NCBI GenBank assembly: GCA_910588495.1
Contig: CAJUPU010000003.1
Location: 68,068 to 132,067 of the forward strand
Length of the DNA stretch: 64,000 nucleotides
Source: an uncultured Oscillospiraceae bacterium
GTDB taxonomy: Bacteria > Bacillota > Clostridia > Oscillospirales > Oscillospiraceae
Direction of reading: 5' to 3'
The notes beneath the pieces are model-generated. The model was given only the letters and a program-made list of their open reading frames with translations, ran no database searches and had not been told where the DNA came from. Below are positions 43,392 to 51,723 of this stretch, piece after piece. The translations under genes and the position numbers were made by a program. Every line of letters begins with the position of its first letter. Position 1 is the first letter of the stretch.

Positions 43392-44458
43392 CTGTCCAGC
43401 GGCCTGCCAAACTGATAGGGCCGCATCAGCTGCAGCAGCGTTTCATAGCCTTTGAAAAAGCCCTCCAGGCAGGTGATGAACGCCCCGTAGTACTCAAACT
43501 CTTCCGGGGTCATCCCGTCCTCCTCATAGGCCCGGCGGAACTCCTTCAGCCCCATCAGCTCGTCCAGCCAGCGCTGGGGAACGGGCTGGTCCATATTGTT
43601 TTTCAGCTCCCAGCCGCAGCTGTCGAATATACGCAGGTAGTTGGCGGTGAGGGTCATGGAAACGTCCCCGCCCACCAGCTGATACCAGTGGTTGGCGTTG
43701 CGGTAGGCGGCGGTGAGCAGCCGGGTACGGTAGCCCCGCCGGCGGAAGATCTCATAGGCCCGCTTGAACACCGCGATTCCGGCCCACTCCAGCGCCTCGG
43801 GCATGACCGTCAGCCGATCCTGAGCCACCACCTTTTTCAGCCAGTCGTCGATCCGGCCCAGCATGATGGTGCACACCGGGGTGATCCCCGTATCGTCCAA
43901 GCCCTCGTCCCGCCGGCGCTCCAGCCCGCGCTCCACCGCCTCGGCCAGCGCCACCGCCTGGGCCACGCTGAAGGACACGGTGGCGTTGACGCTGACTCCC
44001 CGGTATGTAGCCTCCTCGAACGCTTTCAGCCCGGCGGCGGAGATGGGCATCTTCACCTGGATGTTGGGGGCCAGGGAGTGGAAATAGGCCGCCTGATCCG
44101 CCATCTTCTCCCAGTCGTGGTAGTATTTGATGTTGGTCTGCATGGACAGCTTGCCGCACGTCCCGCCGGACCGCTCGTAGACGGGGAGCAGCGCCCGGCT
44201 GCCCCGCACGCCCATCTGCTCGATCAGCTTCCAGGCGGCCTCGTCCTCGGCCAGGGCGCGGGACGGATCGAAGAGCGTCCGCATGGCCGGCTCCCACTCC
44301 GTCAGCTCCTTCTGGAGCACCTGGGACACGATGACGGGATTGGTGGTGGCGCCCACGGCGCCCAGGCTGAGGCCGTATTCCAGATCGGCCTGGGCGCAGG
44401 AGTCCACCCAGATCTGGGTCTGCGGGAATCTCTCCCGCATTTCCAGCAGTTTGCTCAT
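43388..44458 (-). CDS. Transaldolase family protein
   Basis: 356 residues with the class I TIM-barrel features of transaldolases: GAVGATTNPVIVSQVL (33-48) and the Schiff-base lysine K136 in NIQVKMPIS, then SVNATVSFSVAQAVALAEA. The extended C terminus (about 290-356) is longer than in TalA/B-type or fructose-6-phosphate aldolase-type (about 220 aa) members. Start at 44458 with GGAGGGGAG upstream; the open frame further upstream is non-homologous. It probably transfers a three-carbon unit or cleaves a sugar phosphate in this pathway. Confidence 0.85.
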   Translation of the reverse strand: MSKLLEMRERFPQTQIWVDSCAQADLEYGLSLGAVGATTNPVIVSQVLQKELTEWEPAMRTLFDPSRALAEDEAAWKLIEQMGVRGSRALLPVYERSGGTCGKLSMQTNIKYYHDWEKMADQAAYFHSLAPNIQVKMPISAAGLKAFEEATYRGVSVNATVSFSVAQAVALAEAVERGLERRRDEGLDDTGITPVCTIMLGRIDDWLKKVVAQDRLTVMPEALEWAGIAVFKRAYEIFRRRGYRTRLLTAAYRNANHWYQLVGGDVSMTLTANYLRIFDSCGWELKNNMDQPVPQRWLDELMGLKEFRRAYEEDGMTPEEFEYYGAFITCLEGFFKGYETLLQLMRPYQFGRPLDR

Positions 44459-44462
44459 AACA

Positions 44463-45272
44463 TTATCTCCCCTCCATAAGTTTTCGGTATTCGCTGGGCG
44501 TGTTCCCGGTCTCGCGTTTGAAATACCGGGTAAAATTGCTCTCATCCATGAACCCGGACCGGCGGGAGATCTCGCTGATGCGCAGATCGCTGTGCACCAG
44601 CAGCTCCTTGGCGTGAGCGACGCGGTTGAGCATCAAATACTGCTTGGGCGTGTATCCGGTGGCGCGCTTGAAGGTCCGGCAGAAATGGGAAGAGCTGATG
44701 AAAAAATTCTCCGTGATGTCTTTGATCTGAACGTTCTCCGTGAAATGGGTCTCGATCCAGTGCTGCATCTGGGCGCAGCTGCGCTGCTCCTCTTGGTCGC
44801 ACAGCGCAAAACGGCTGGGCTCGCAGCGGTAGGTCAGGATCAGGATCTGGCGCACGACGGACAGCACCAGCTCGTCGGAGTACTCGCCCCCCTGCCGGCT
44901 CTCTCGGAGCAGCAGGCGGAACAGGCCGTCGATCTCCTGCGCGTACTCCCCCACGTTCACATAGGGGATGAAGCCCTGGGGGCGGTTTTTGAAGATGGAC
45001 AGCTGCCACGGGGTGGACAGCCCCCGGTTGAGCCGGTCTGGGTCCAGCTTGACGAAATAGCGGTGGAAGGGCCGGGTCTGGATCCGGGTCACATGCTCCT
45101 CCAGGTTGCTGAAGAACATCAAGGTGTCGGCCCCCACATGGTGCTCCTGCCCGCCCACCTCGATGACACCGCTCCCCCGGCGGATGAAGAGCATCTCATA
45201 GGCGTTATGAAAGTGAGAGCTCCTGCTCTCTACCTCGGAATAGTGGCATTCTGTCATGATCTTTTCCGACAT
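44463..45272 (-). CDS. AraC-family transcriptional regulator
   Basis: 269 residues: N-terminal cupin-like sensor (HNAYEMLFIRRGSGVIEVGG) and C-terminal double helix-turn-helix (about 165-265), ending with the AraC signature ISEISRRSGFMDESNFTRYFKRETGNTPSEYRK. It is inside the operon, only four bases from the transaldolase gene, so it probably autoregulates the operon in response to the pathway's substrate. ATG 45272 is preceded by GGAGG; an in-frame GTG lies 12 bases upstream. Confidence 0.9.
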   Translation of the reverse strand: MSEKIMTECHYSEVESRSSHFHNAYEMLFIRRGSGVIEVGGQEHHVGADTLMFFSNLEEHVTRIQTRPFHRYFVKLDPDRLNRGLSTPWQLSIFKNRPQGFIPYVNVGEYAQEIDGLFRLLLRESRQGGEYSDELVLSVVRQILILTYRCEPSRFALCDQEEQRSCAQMQHWIETHFTENVQIKDITENFFISSSHFCRTFKRATGYTPKQYLMLNRVAHAKELLVHSDLRISEISRRSGFMDESNFTRYFKRETGNTPSEYRKLMEGR

Positions 45273-45343
45273 CACTACCTCCACGTGGTCCTATGCCGCG
45301 GCCGTGTTCCCTCCGCGGCCTCCAAACAGGCCTCCCGGCCCCG

Positions 45344-46021
45344 TCACAGCTCCGGCGGGCCCAGGAAGGCGCGCTCCATCTGGTCGTAGGCCCGCTCCAA
45401 CTCCGGGTCCCGGCCGAACAGCGCGGCGGCGCCCACCACGAACACATCGGTCCCCGCCCGGCGCAGGGCCTGGAAGTTTCCATCGGCGCAGGAGCCGTCC
45501 ATCTCGATCTCAAAGGACAGCCCCAGCCTTTCCCGCAGCTGGGCCAGCCCGGCGATCTTGGGCAGCATGTCCCACAAGAAGGGGGCGCCGGGGAAGCCGG
45601 GCTCCACCGTCATCACCGTGACCTTGTCCACCAGGGGGAGCAGCCTTTCAGCCTGGTCTGCCCCGGTCTCCGGGCTGAGGACCAGGCCGGCGCGGCACCC
45701 CCGCGCCCGGATGTCCTCCAAAACGGCGGGGGCGGCGGCCCCCGCCGCCTCCAGATGGACCGAGATCCCATCCGCCCCCGCGTCCGCCAGCTCTCCCACC
45801 CACCAGTCCAGGCCAAGGCCCATGACGTGACAGTCGATGGGCTTTTTCACTGACGGGCGGATGGCCCGGACAAAGGCGGGGCTGAGTCCCAGGTTGTCCA
45901 CGAAGCGCAGGTCCATCAGATCCACGTGGAGACAGTCCGCCCGCCGGTCCAGCACCTTCAGCTGCTCCCCCACCCGGAGCAGATCCATGCACAAAAGCGA
46001 GGGGGCGAATCTCGCCCTCAT
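45344..46021 (-). CDS. Ribulose-phosphate/allulose-phosphate 3-epimerase-like protein
   Basis: 225-residue TIM barrel of the RPE family: FAPSLLCMDLLRVGEQL start, LHVDLMDLRFVDNLGLSP (replacing the usual HVDVMDG.FVPN.T.GP), DCHVMG, VMTVEPGFPGAPFL, and EIEMDGSCADGNF. Catalytic His/Asp positions in HVD and the later Asp are present, but the loop differs from housekeeping Rpe, so a related ketose phosphate may be the substrate. ATGA overlap with tctA. Confidence 0.82.
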   Translation of the reverse strand: MRARFAPSLLCMDLLRVGEQLKVLDRRADCLHVDLMDLRFVDNLGLSPAFVRAIRPSVKKPIDCHVMGLGLDWWVGELADAGADGISVHLEAAGAAAPAVLEDIRARGCRAGLVLSPETGADQAERLLPLVDKVTVMTVEPGFPGAPFLWDMLPKIAGLAQLRERLGLSFEIEMDGSCADGNFQALRRAGTDVFVVGAAALFGRDPELERAYDQMERAFLGPPEL

Positions 46022-47532
46022 CCCTGGGCCTTCTTTCTCCGCAGACGGCTCATCAGCGCGTCGTTCTTCACCGCCAGCGCCACTACGGTGATCGCCACCG
46101 CCGCCGCCACCAGGAAGGTGCCGGGGGAGACCATCTTCATGCACTCGCCGAAGGAGCCGTAGTACATGAGGGAGCGGCGCAGGTACAGCTCGATGTCGGA
46201 GCCCAGGATATACCCCAGCAGCAAGGGCGGCAGGGGATACTTGTTGTTCTCCAGGGCGTAGCCCAGGATGCCCAGGATGATGATCACATAGAAGTCGAAC
46301 AGCCGGTTGTTCACGCTGATGCAGCCGATAGAGCAGCACATCACGATCAGCGGCAGCAGGTAGTACCGGGGGACCTGTACGATCCGGGCAAACAGGGGGA
46401 TGCCAAAGCTCTGGATGACGAACATGGCCAGGTTGGCCAGGAAGGTGACCAGCACGATCACATACACCAGGCTGGGCTGCTGGGTGAACAGCATGGGCCC
46501 CACCGACACGCCCTGGAGGATCAGCGCCGCCATGATGATGGCGGTGACCGAGTCGCCGGGGATGCCCAGGGAGAGCATGGGGATCAGCGCGCCGCCGGTG
46601 ACGGCGTTGTTGGCCACCTCGGAGGCGTAGATGCCCTCGGCGCAGCCGGTGCCGAACTCGTCCTTCTTGGCTGAGGTCTTTTGGGCGGCGGTATAGGACA
46701 GCATGGCGCCGGTGGAGCTGCCCAGGCCGGGCATGATGCCGATGAAAGTGCCGATGACGCTGGACTGGAGCATGAGAGGCCAGAATTTCTTGCCCCGGTT
46801 CTCTTTGCCGGGGATATAGAACCGCTTTTTCTCGAAGTGGGCGGTGGTCACGTCCTCTTTCAGTTTGCCCGCGGCGCTGAGTATTTCGGGCACGGCGTAG
46901 ATGCCGATGATCAGGATGACCATGGACACTCCCCCCTCCAGCTGGTACATGCCCAGGGTGAAGCGCTTGGTCAGGCCGTCCAGGGAGGACAGGCCGATGC
47001 AGGAGATGAACAGCCCGATGAACATGCTGATATAGCCCTTGAGCACGTTTTTGCCCACCAGAGCGCTGACCAGGCTGAGGGCAAAGATCATCAGGCCGAA
47101 GTAGTCCCAGGGACCGAACCGAATGGCGATCTTGGTCAAAGGCGAGGCCAGAAAGGCCAGCACGATGGCGCTGAAGGAGCCGCCGATGAAGGAGCCGAAC
47201 GTGCCGATGGCCAGCGCCTCGGCGGCCAGTCCTTTTTTGCACATGGGGTAGCCGTCGAAGGTGGTGGCGATGGCGGCGGCGGTGCCGGGGATGCGCAGCA
47301 GGATCGCGGACACCAGGCCGCCGGAGATGCCGCCCATATACACCCCCAGCAGCAGGGCCATGGCGGGGACCATGCCCAGCTTATAGGAGAAGGGAAGCAG
47401 CAGGGCCACCGCGATCGGCGTGTTCAGGCCGGGGATGGCGCCGAAGATGATGCCCACGAAGGTGCCGATGAAAATCAGCACCAGCACCTCCGGCGTGAGC
47501 ACCGAGCCCAATGCGTTCAGAAAATTATCCAT
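46018..47532 (-). CDS. Tripartite tricarboxylate transporter large permease (TctA)
   Basis: 504 residues, about twelve membrane helices, matching TctA: GAIPGLNTPIAVALLLPFSYKLG, GGISGGLVSAILLRIPGTAAA, GIMPGLGSSTGAMLSYTAAQKTS and NNAVTGGALIPMLSLGIPGDSVTAI. With TctB and TctC this is a secondary (TTT) importer for carboxylates, driven by the sodium or proton gradient. Confidence 0.93.
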   Translation of the reverse strand: MDNFLNALGSVLTPEVLVLIFIGTFVGIIFGAIPGLNTPIAVALLLPFSYKLGMVPAMALLLGVYMGGISGGLVSAILLRIPGTAAAIATTFDGYPMCKKGLAAEALAIGTFGSFIGGSFSAIVLAFLASPLTKIAIRFGPWDYFGLMIFALSLVSALVGKNVLKGYISMFIGLFISCIGLSSLDGLTKRFTLGMYQLEGGVSMVILIIGIYAVPEILSAAGKLKEDVTTAHFEKKRFYIPGKENRGKKFWPLMLQSSVIGTFIGIMPGLGSSTGAMLSYTAAQKTSAKKDEFGTGCAEGIYASEVANNAVTGGALIPMLSLGIPGDSVTAIIMAALILQGVSVGPMLFTQQPSLVYVIVLVTFLANLAMFVIQSFGIPLFARIVQVPRYYLLPLIVMCCSIGCISVNNRLFDFYVIIILGILGYALENNKYPLPPLLLGYILGSDIELYLRRSLMYYGSFGECMKMVSPGTFLVAAAVAITVVALAVKNDALMSRLRRKKAQG

Positions 47533-47544
47533 TGTCTTCCCTCC

Positions 47545-48024
47545 TCAGATTCCAAATATCCCGACGGGCACCATGATGCGCAGGATCGATCCAAAAAAGT
47601 AGTATACGCCGTAGGCCGCCGCGCACAGGCATACCGTCCGCAGGGCCAGGAACGCCGGCTTGCCCAGGGTGCCCCGGGCGAACCAGTACATCAGGTTCAC
47701 GATCACGTTCAAAAAGATGACGGTGGCGATGAGATAGCCCAGCGGCTTGATGGCCGCCGCGTACAGCACCAGGGCCAGCAGGAACACCCCCCGGTGCCCG
47801 TAGAACAGGTCCAGGAACACGAACTTTTTCCGAACCTGTTCGTTGTCCCGCAGGATGACCACGATCCGGACGACACAGCAGATGACCAGCGCGGCCATCA
47901 CCAGCCGGGGCCAGAAAGCCGCGCCCCCGGAGGTGTCGCTTTCCACCACCTTCCAGGTAAAGGACTCCCCGAACCCCAGGGCGCACAGCAGGATGAAAAA
48001 TCCTAAAAATATGATCTCTCCCAT
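47545..48024 (-). CDS. Tripartite tricarboxylate transporter small permease (TctB)
   Basis: 159 residues with four predicted membrane helices and the TctB layout (GAAFWPRLVMAALVICCVVRI; KPLGYLIATVIFLNVIVNLMYWF). Start at ATG 48024 with AGGAGG upstream. Low-conservation partner of TctA. Confidence 0.85.
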   Translation of the reverse strand: MGEIIFLGFFILLCALGFGESFTWKVVESDTSGGAAFWPRLVMAALVICCVVRIVVILRDNEQVRKKFVFLDLFYGHRGVFLLALVLYAAAIKPLGYLIATVIFLNVIVNLMYWFARGTLGKPAFLALRTVCLCAAAYGVYYFFGSILRIMVPVGIFGI

Positions 48025-48106
48025 AGTTCCTCCTATGATGGTATTCCGGCCCGGCCCCCCCCCGGCGGGGGAGCCGGGCCACTTGCCAGGGGGAAGGGCC
48101 GCGGGG

Positions 48107-49159
48107 TCAGCCCAAGTAGGTCTTGGCGAAGTCGCCGAAGGAGGCGTACATGGCCTCAAGATAGCCCACATAGTCCTCGGTGTCCATGAAACTGGCGGTA
48201 TAGCACTGTGCGTTGAGCTTCTCCACGGTGTCCGGATCGTTGGCGGCGGCCTCGAACTGGCCGGCGATGTAGTCGATGGCCTCGGCCGGGGTGCCCTTGG
48301 GGGCCCAGATGCCGAACACCTGGCTCATCACAGAAGTCTCATCCTCGGCGAAGCCCAGCTCCAGCATGGTGGGCACGTCGGGATAGGCGGGGTGGCGGCT
48401 GTCGGCAAAGACGGCCAGCAGGCGGAAGTCGCCGGACTCCACGTAAGACTGCATCCCGCCCAGGGAGTCGATCATCACGTCCACCCGGCCGGCCAGCAGC
48501 TCGGTGGCCTTGACGGAGGTGCCGCCGATGTCCACGGTGTTGAATTTCATCTCATCGTGGGCCTCCATGGCATAGACAGAGAACTGGGGCAGGCCGCCGG
48601 TGGCGATGCCCATGTTCACCTTGCCGGGGGCGGCCTTGACCGCGTCCACCAGGTCCTGATAGGTCTCATAGGGGGAGTCGGCGCGCACCGCCACGGCCAG
48701 CACGGAGGTGACGTACAGGCAGACGGGCTCAAAAGCCTCGTAGGTCCAGTCCAGACCGCCCTTGGCGTAGTTCATGGCATAGCCGGCGGGGGCCACCAGG
48801 ATGGTGTAGCCGTCCGCGTTGGCGTTCATGACCTCCTGGGCGCCCACGGCGCCGCCGGCGCCGCCGATGCAGTTGACGTTCATCAGCCGCCCGCCCATGT
48901 TCTTGCTGATGAAGTCGGCGTAGATGCGGCTGGGGATGTCGCTGGTGCCGCCGGCTTCATAGGGGTTGACCAGGGTGATGTCCCGCTCGGGGACGAAGGC
49001 GTCTGGCTCAGAGACCTCGGGGGCCTTGCTTTCGCTGGGGGCGGCGCTCTCGGCGGGGGCGCTGGGGGGCGCGGAGGCGGCCGGAGGGGCGCTGCTGGTG
49101 CAGGCGGCCAGGGCCAGCAGCATAGACAGGGCGAGTGCGAGACTGATCAGCTTTTTCAT
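48107..49159 (-). CDS. Tripartite tricarboxylate transporter solute-binding lipoprotein (TctC/Bug family)
   Basis: 350 residues. Lipoprotein signal ending LAAC (C20), Ser/Pro/Ala linker to about residue 50, then the Bug fold with DITLVNPYEAGGTSDIPSRI, NVNCIGGAGGAVGAQEV, VGAPGKVNMGIATGG-type loop (AAPGKVNMGIATGGLPQF) and a C-terminal GIWAPKGTPAEAI. Bug proteins usually bind carboxylated or neutral small molecules through water-mediated contacts. I chose ATG 49159 (GAGGAG nine bases upstream) over ATG 49165. Confidence 0.9.
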   Translation of the reverse strand: MKKLISLALALSMLLALAACTSSAPPAASAPPSAPAESAAPSESKAPEVSEPDAFVPERDITLVNPYEAGGTSDIPSRIYADFISKNMGGRLMNVNCIGGAGGAVGAQEVMNANADGYTILVAPAGYAMNYAKGGLDWTYEAFEPVCLYVTSVLAVAVRADSPYETYQDLVDAVKAAPGKVNMGIATGGLPQFSVYAMEAHDEMKFNTVDIGGTSVKATELLAGRVDVMIDSLGGMQSYVESGDFRLLAVFADSRHPAYPDVPTMLELGFAEDETSVMSQVFGIWAPKGTPAEAIDYIAGQFEAAANDPDTVEKLNAQCYTASFMDTEDYVGYLEAMYASFGDFAKTYLG

Positions 49160-49224
49160 GTCCATATTCTCCTCTTTTTATGAATTGTTCATGCGGGCGC
49201 GGGGCCCGCTGCAACACGGAAGGG

Positions 49225-50301
49225 TCACAGGAAAGACCTGTAGTAGAGGTTGGGCTCCTCCTCCATGGCGTTGGCAAAGCCCCGCTCGAACATGAAGTGG
49301 CGCTTGCCCACGTCGTCGGGGTAGGTGAACTTTCCGCCCACCTGCCAGATGAAGGGGGTGAAGTGGTAATCCAGCAGCTCCTTGCGCATGTCGTAGAGCA
49401 CGTCGATCTCCCGGGTGTTGGCCAGGAAGCAGCTCCATGTCTCATAGTGGACGGGGATGATGGTCTTGACCCCCAGGTTCTCCGCCATGCGCAGCACGTC
49501 CACCGAGGTCATCTTGTCCGTCAGCCCCGGGGGATTCTCCCCAAAAGAGGCAATGGCCACGTCGATCTGGTGCTGCTTGCCGTGGCGCAGATAGTAGTTG
49601 GAGAAGTGGGAGTCTCCGCTGTGGTAGAAGCTGCCCCCCGGGGTCTTGACCAGGTAGTTGACCGACCGCACGTCCATGTCGTCCGGGCAGTAGCCCGCCA
49701 GCGGGCCGGAGCGAGGGGCGGTGAGGAACACGGTCCGGTCAAAGGAATCCAGCACCACGATCTCGCAGTCTTTCACTTTCACCGTGTCCCCCGGCTTCAC
49801 CGTGTGGACCACCTCCTGGGGCAGGCCCCACTCCAGCCACTGGTCGGTGACGAATTTGGGCCCGTAGAAGGGGACCTGGGGAAACTTGTTATGGATAGCG
49901 GCGGCCGTATAGGGATCGATGTGATCCCGGTGGTTGTGGGTCACCAGCACCGCGTCCACCTTCGTCACCTCGAAGGGGTCCATCACCACCGGGATCATCC
50001 GCGTGTTGGGGAAGCGCTGGCGGCCGCCCACCATCCGGTTGAGCTGGAAGTCCGGGCCGGCCAGGTGGGGTGGATATTGGGACCAATCCTGGGTGTACTT
50101 GCCCCGGCCCACCCAGAAGTCCATGGCGATGTTGGTGTCGTTTTCGGTCTTGAGCCAGATGCCCGTACACCCCAGCCACCAGATGGAAAACGTACCCGGC
50201 GCCACCGCAGTCTGGTCGATCTCCTCGTTGAGCCAGGTGCCCCACTCGGGGAAGATCGCGCTGCGCCAGCTGTCTTTCGTGATCTCACTGATATATGACA
50301 A
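49225..50301 (-). CDS. ulaG: UlaG-type metallo-beta-lactamase-fold lactonase
   Basis: 358 residues, co-linear with Escherichia coli UlaG (L-ascorbate-6-phosphate lactonase, 354 aa): ESWRSAIFPEW-like start, WLNEEIDQTAVAPGTFSIWW, WLGCTGIWLK, metal motif THNHRDHID (121-129), VNYLVKTPGGSFYHSGDSHFSNYY, DVAIASFGENPPGLTDKM and FIWQVGGKFTYP. The remembered UlaG sequence shares these blocks almost verbatim. However, ascorbate PTS genes are absent and the neighbouring transporter is TTT-type, so the actual lactone substrate may differ. Confidence 0.92.
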   Translation of the reverse strand: MSYISEITKDSWRSAIFPEWGTWLNEEIDQTAVAPGTFSIWWLGCTGIWLKTENDTNIAMDFWVGRGKYTQDWSQYPPHLAGPDFQLNRMVGGRQRFPNTRMIPVVMDPFEVTKVDAVLVTHNHRDHIDPYTAAAIHNKFPQVPFYGPKFVTDQWLEWGLPQEVVHTVKPGDTVKVKDCEIVVLDSFDRTVFLTAPRSGPLAGYCPDDMDVRSVNYLVKTPGGSFYHSGDSHFSNYYLRHGKQHQIDVAIASFGENPPGLTDKMTSVDVLRMAENLGVKTIIPVHYETWSCFLANTREIDVLYDMRKELLDYHFTPFIWQVGGKFTYPDDVGKRHFMFERGFANAMEEEPNLYYRSFL

Positions 50302-50330
50302 AGTAACGATCCCTCCTTTTTATACTGATA

Positions 50331-51350
50331 TCAGCTGCGTTCCAGTTCGTATAGCACGACCTGGTCCATGTCCCGAGCCGCCGCGGCCAGATAGGAACGG
50401 CCGTGGAGAACAAAGCCCCTGACGTTGCTGGGAGCCACCCCCTCCTCCAGCAGGGTGGAGCGGTATCCGCTCCCGTCGTGCTCCACCAGGTACAGTCTGC
50501 CATCCCCCTTGCGGTAGCCCACGGCGAACATGTTCCGGCCCAACAGCTCCCCGGCCCAGATTGCGTGAGCGAAGTGCATGGGCAGGGTATAGACGATCTG
50601 CCACACACCGTCCACCCGCTTGTTCACCGCGGCGGTGTCGCCGTGGAACCCCTCGAAGGTCACCAGCTCGTCCTCGCCGTCCCCGTCCAGGTCGGCCACG
50701 GCGCAGTCGCTGATCTCCCGGTCCAGCAGCTTGTCCACCTGCCAGTCTCCGCCGTCCCGGGGGGGCGCGACCCGGAAAAGCCCCTGGCTCCCGCCGATCA
50801 GCGTCACCGGGCAGCCGTCCAGAGTCCCCTGCCAGAAGCCGTGGTTCTTGGCGATCCCCTCCTGGATGACCCGGAACTGGATCTCCTCCTCCCCCTGGGG
50901 CAGCGGCGCCACCTGGATCTTGCCGGGGTGGGACCAGTCCTCAGGACCGGAACGATGGGTGCACAGGGTGGAGGCCACCACATAGGGCCCCTGGGCGGTG
51001 TGGACCACCCCGGACCGGTGGAGATAGGGCAGCACCTTCAGCACCTGGGTCTGCCAGCCCTCCGCCCCGGGGCAGGCGCGGACCAACCGGGCCCGCTCCG
51101 ACTGGAACCCCTTGTAGAAATCCTGTATGCCCACCAGCGCCCCGGACTCGTCCAGCTGAGAGATGTTCATGCACCCCCCCGGCCCGGTCCAGACCACCTC
51201 TTCCTCCCGGGTGGCCAGGTCCACCAGCTTACACCAGCCGCCGTGGGTCTCCGACGCGGCGGCCAGCTTCAGACCCTGGGGCGTGTGGAACAGCTCGATG
51301 CAGTAGACCCCTTCCAGATCGGTCAGAACGCTTCGCTTCCAAGCGATCAA
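50331..51350 (-). CDS. FG-GAP-like repeat protein, copy 2, unknown function
   Basis: First gene of the catabolic operon; 339 residues, no signal peptide. Shares blocks with copy 1 (42345-43391): LPYLHRSG, STLC, DWSHPG, KNHGFW, AVADLDGDGEDELVTFEGFHG and FAHAIWAGELLGR. Start codon appears to be TTG 51350 with AGGAG upstream; the next methionine is about 60 residues in, inside conserved sequence. The DLDGDG loop suggests calcium-bound propeller blades. Function unknown. The AT-rich 150 bases upstream (51.38-51.53 kb) probably hold the operon promoter, but I could not pick a convincing pair of boxes. Confidence 0.7.
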   Translation of the reverse strand: MIAWKRSVLTDLEGVYCIELFHTPQGLKLAAASETHGGWCKLVDLATREEEVVWTGPGGCMNISQLDESGALVGIQDFYKGFQSERARLVRACPGAEGWQTQVLKVLPYLHRSGVVHTAQGPYVVASTLCTHRSGPEDWSHPGKIQVAPLPQGEEEIQFRVIQEGIAKNHGFWQGTLDGCPVTLIGGSQGLFRVAPPRDGGDWQVDKLLDREISDCAVADLDGDGEDELVTFEGFHGDTAAVNKRVDGVWQIVYTLPMHFAHAIWAGELLGRNMFAVGYRKGDGRLYLVEHDGSGYRSTLLEEGVAPSNVRGFVLHGRSYLAAAARDMDQVVLYELERS

Positions 51351-51523
51351 ACCCTCTCACTCCTCTCTTCTTTTGGTGATTTTCACTGCCTTTCCCGCTT
51401 CCGGCCAGGCTTATATCATGATTTTAACAAAAAGTGCGGTGTTTTTGTCCTCTATTTTTTTCATATTATATGTAAAATTTGCTCTCATGGGCTGTCCGCC
51501 CAGGCAAAAAAAACACGCCCCTT

Positions 51524-51552
51524 TTGACAACCCCGCCCCAGGCTTGCATACT
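51524..51552 (+). promoter_or_regulatory. Promoter of the FMN riboswitch/rib transcript
   Basis: TTGACA (51524-51529), 17 bases, CATACT (51547-51552), 20 bases before the riboswitch. The -35 is perfect and the -10 is acceptable. Confidence 0.65.
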
Positions 51553-51571
51553 TCAAATCACAATCGAACAA

Positions 51572-51680
51572 GATCTTCAGGGCGGGGTGTGATCCCCCAC
51601 CGGCGGTACAGCCCGCGGGCCGAAAGGCAGACTCGGTGAAACTCCGAGGCCGACAGTATAGTCTGGATAAAAGGAAGATC
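51572..51680 (+). promoter_or_regulatory. FMN riboswitch (RFN element)
   Basis: All conserved RFN blocks are present in order. P1 pairs GATCTTC (51572-51578) with GAAGATC (51674-51680). Between them are the GGGGTGTGATCCCCC hairpin, ACCGGCGGTA, AGCCCGCGGGCC, GGCAGACTCGGTG, ACTCCGAGGCCGACAGTA and TAGTCTGGAT. Such aptamers bind FMN and switch off riboflavin synthesis or uptake genes. Here the element is intact but the operon behind it is broken. No clear anti-terminator/terminator follows it; the expression platform appears to have been lost with the start of ribD. Confidence 0.93.
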
Positions 51681-51723
51681 GTACGACGCTGGGACTCTCT
51701 TTCCCCGCGCCGGCGGCTTTGCT

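Noticed and set aside
49225..50301. Ordinary ascorbate utilisation from the UlaG match
   Set aside because: No ascorbate PTS, UlaD or UlaF is nearby and the transporter is a TTT system, so calling the pathway ascorbate use would go beyond the evidence.
39092..51350. A sulfoquinovose (sulfoglycolysis) operon, because of the long transaldolase-like gene
   Set aside because: No sulfoquinovosidase, sulfolactaldehyde enzyme or sulfonate exporter signature is present; the lactonase and TTT genes point elsewhere.
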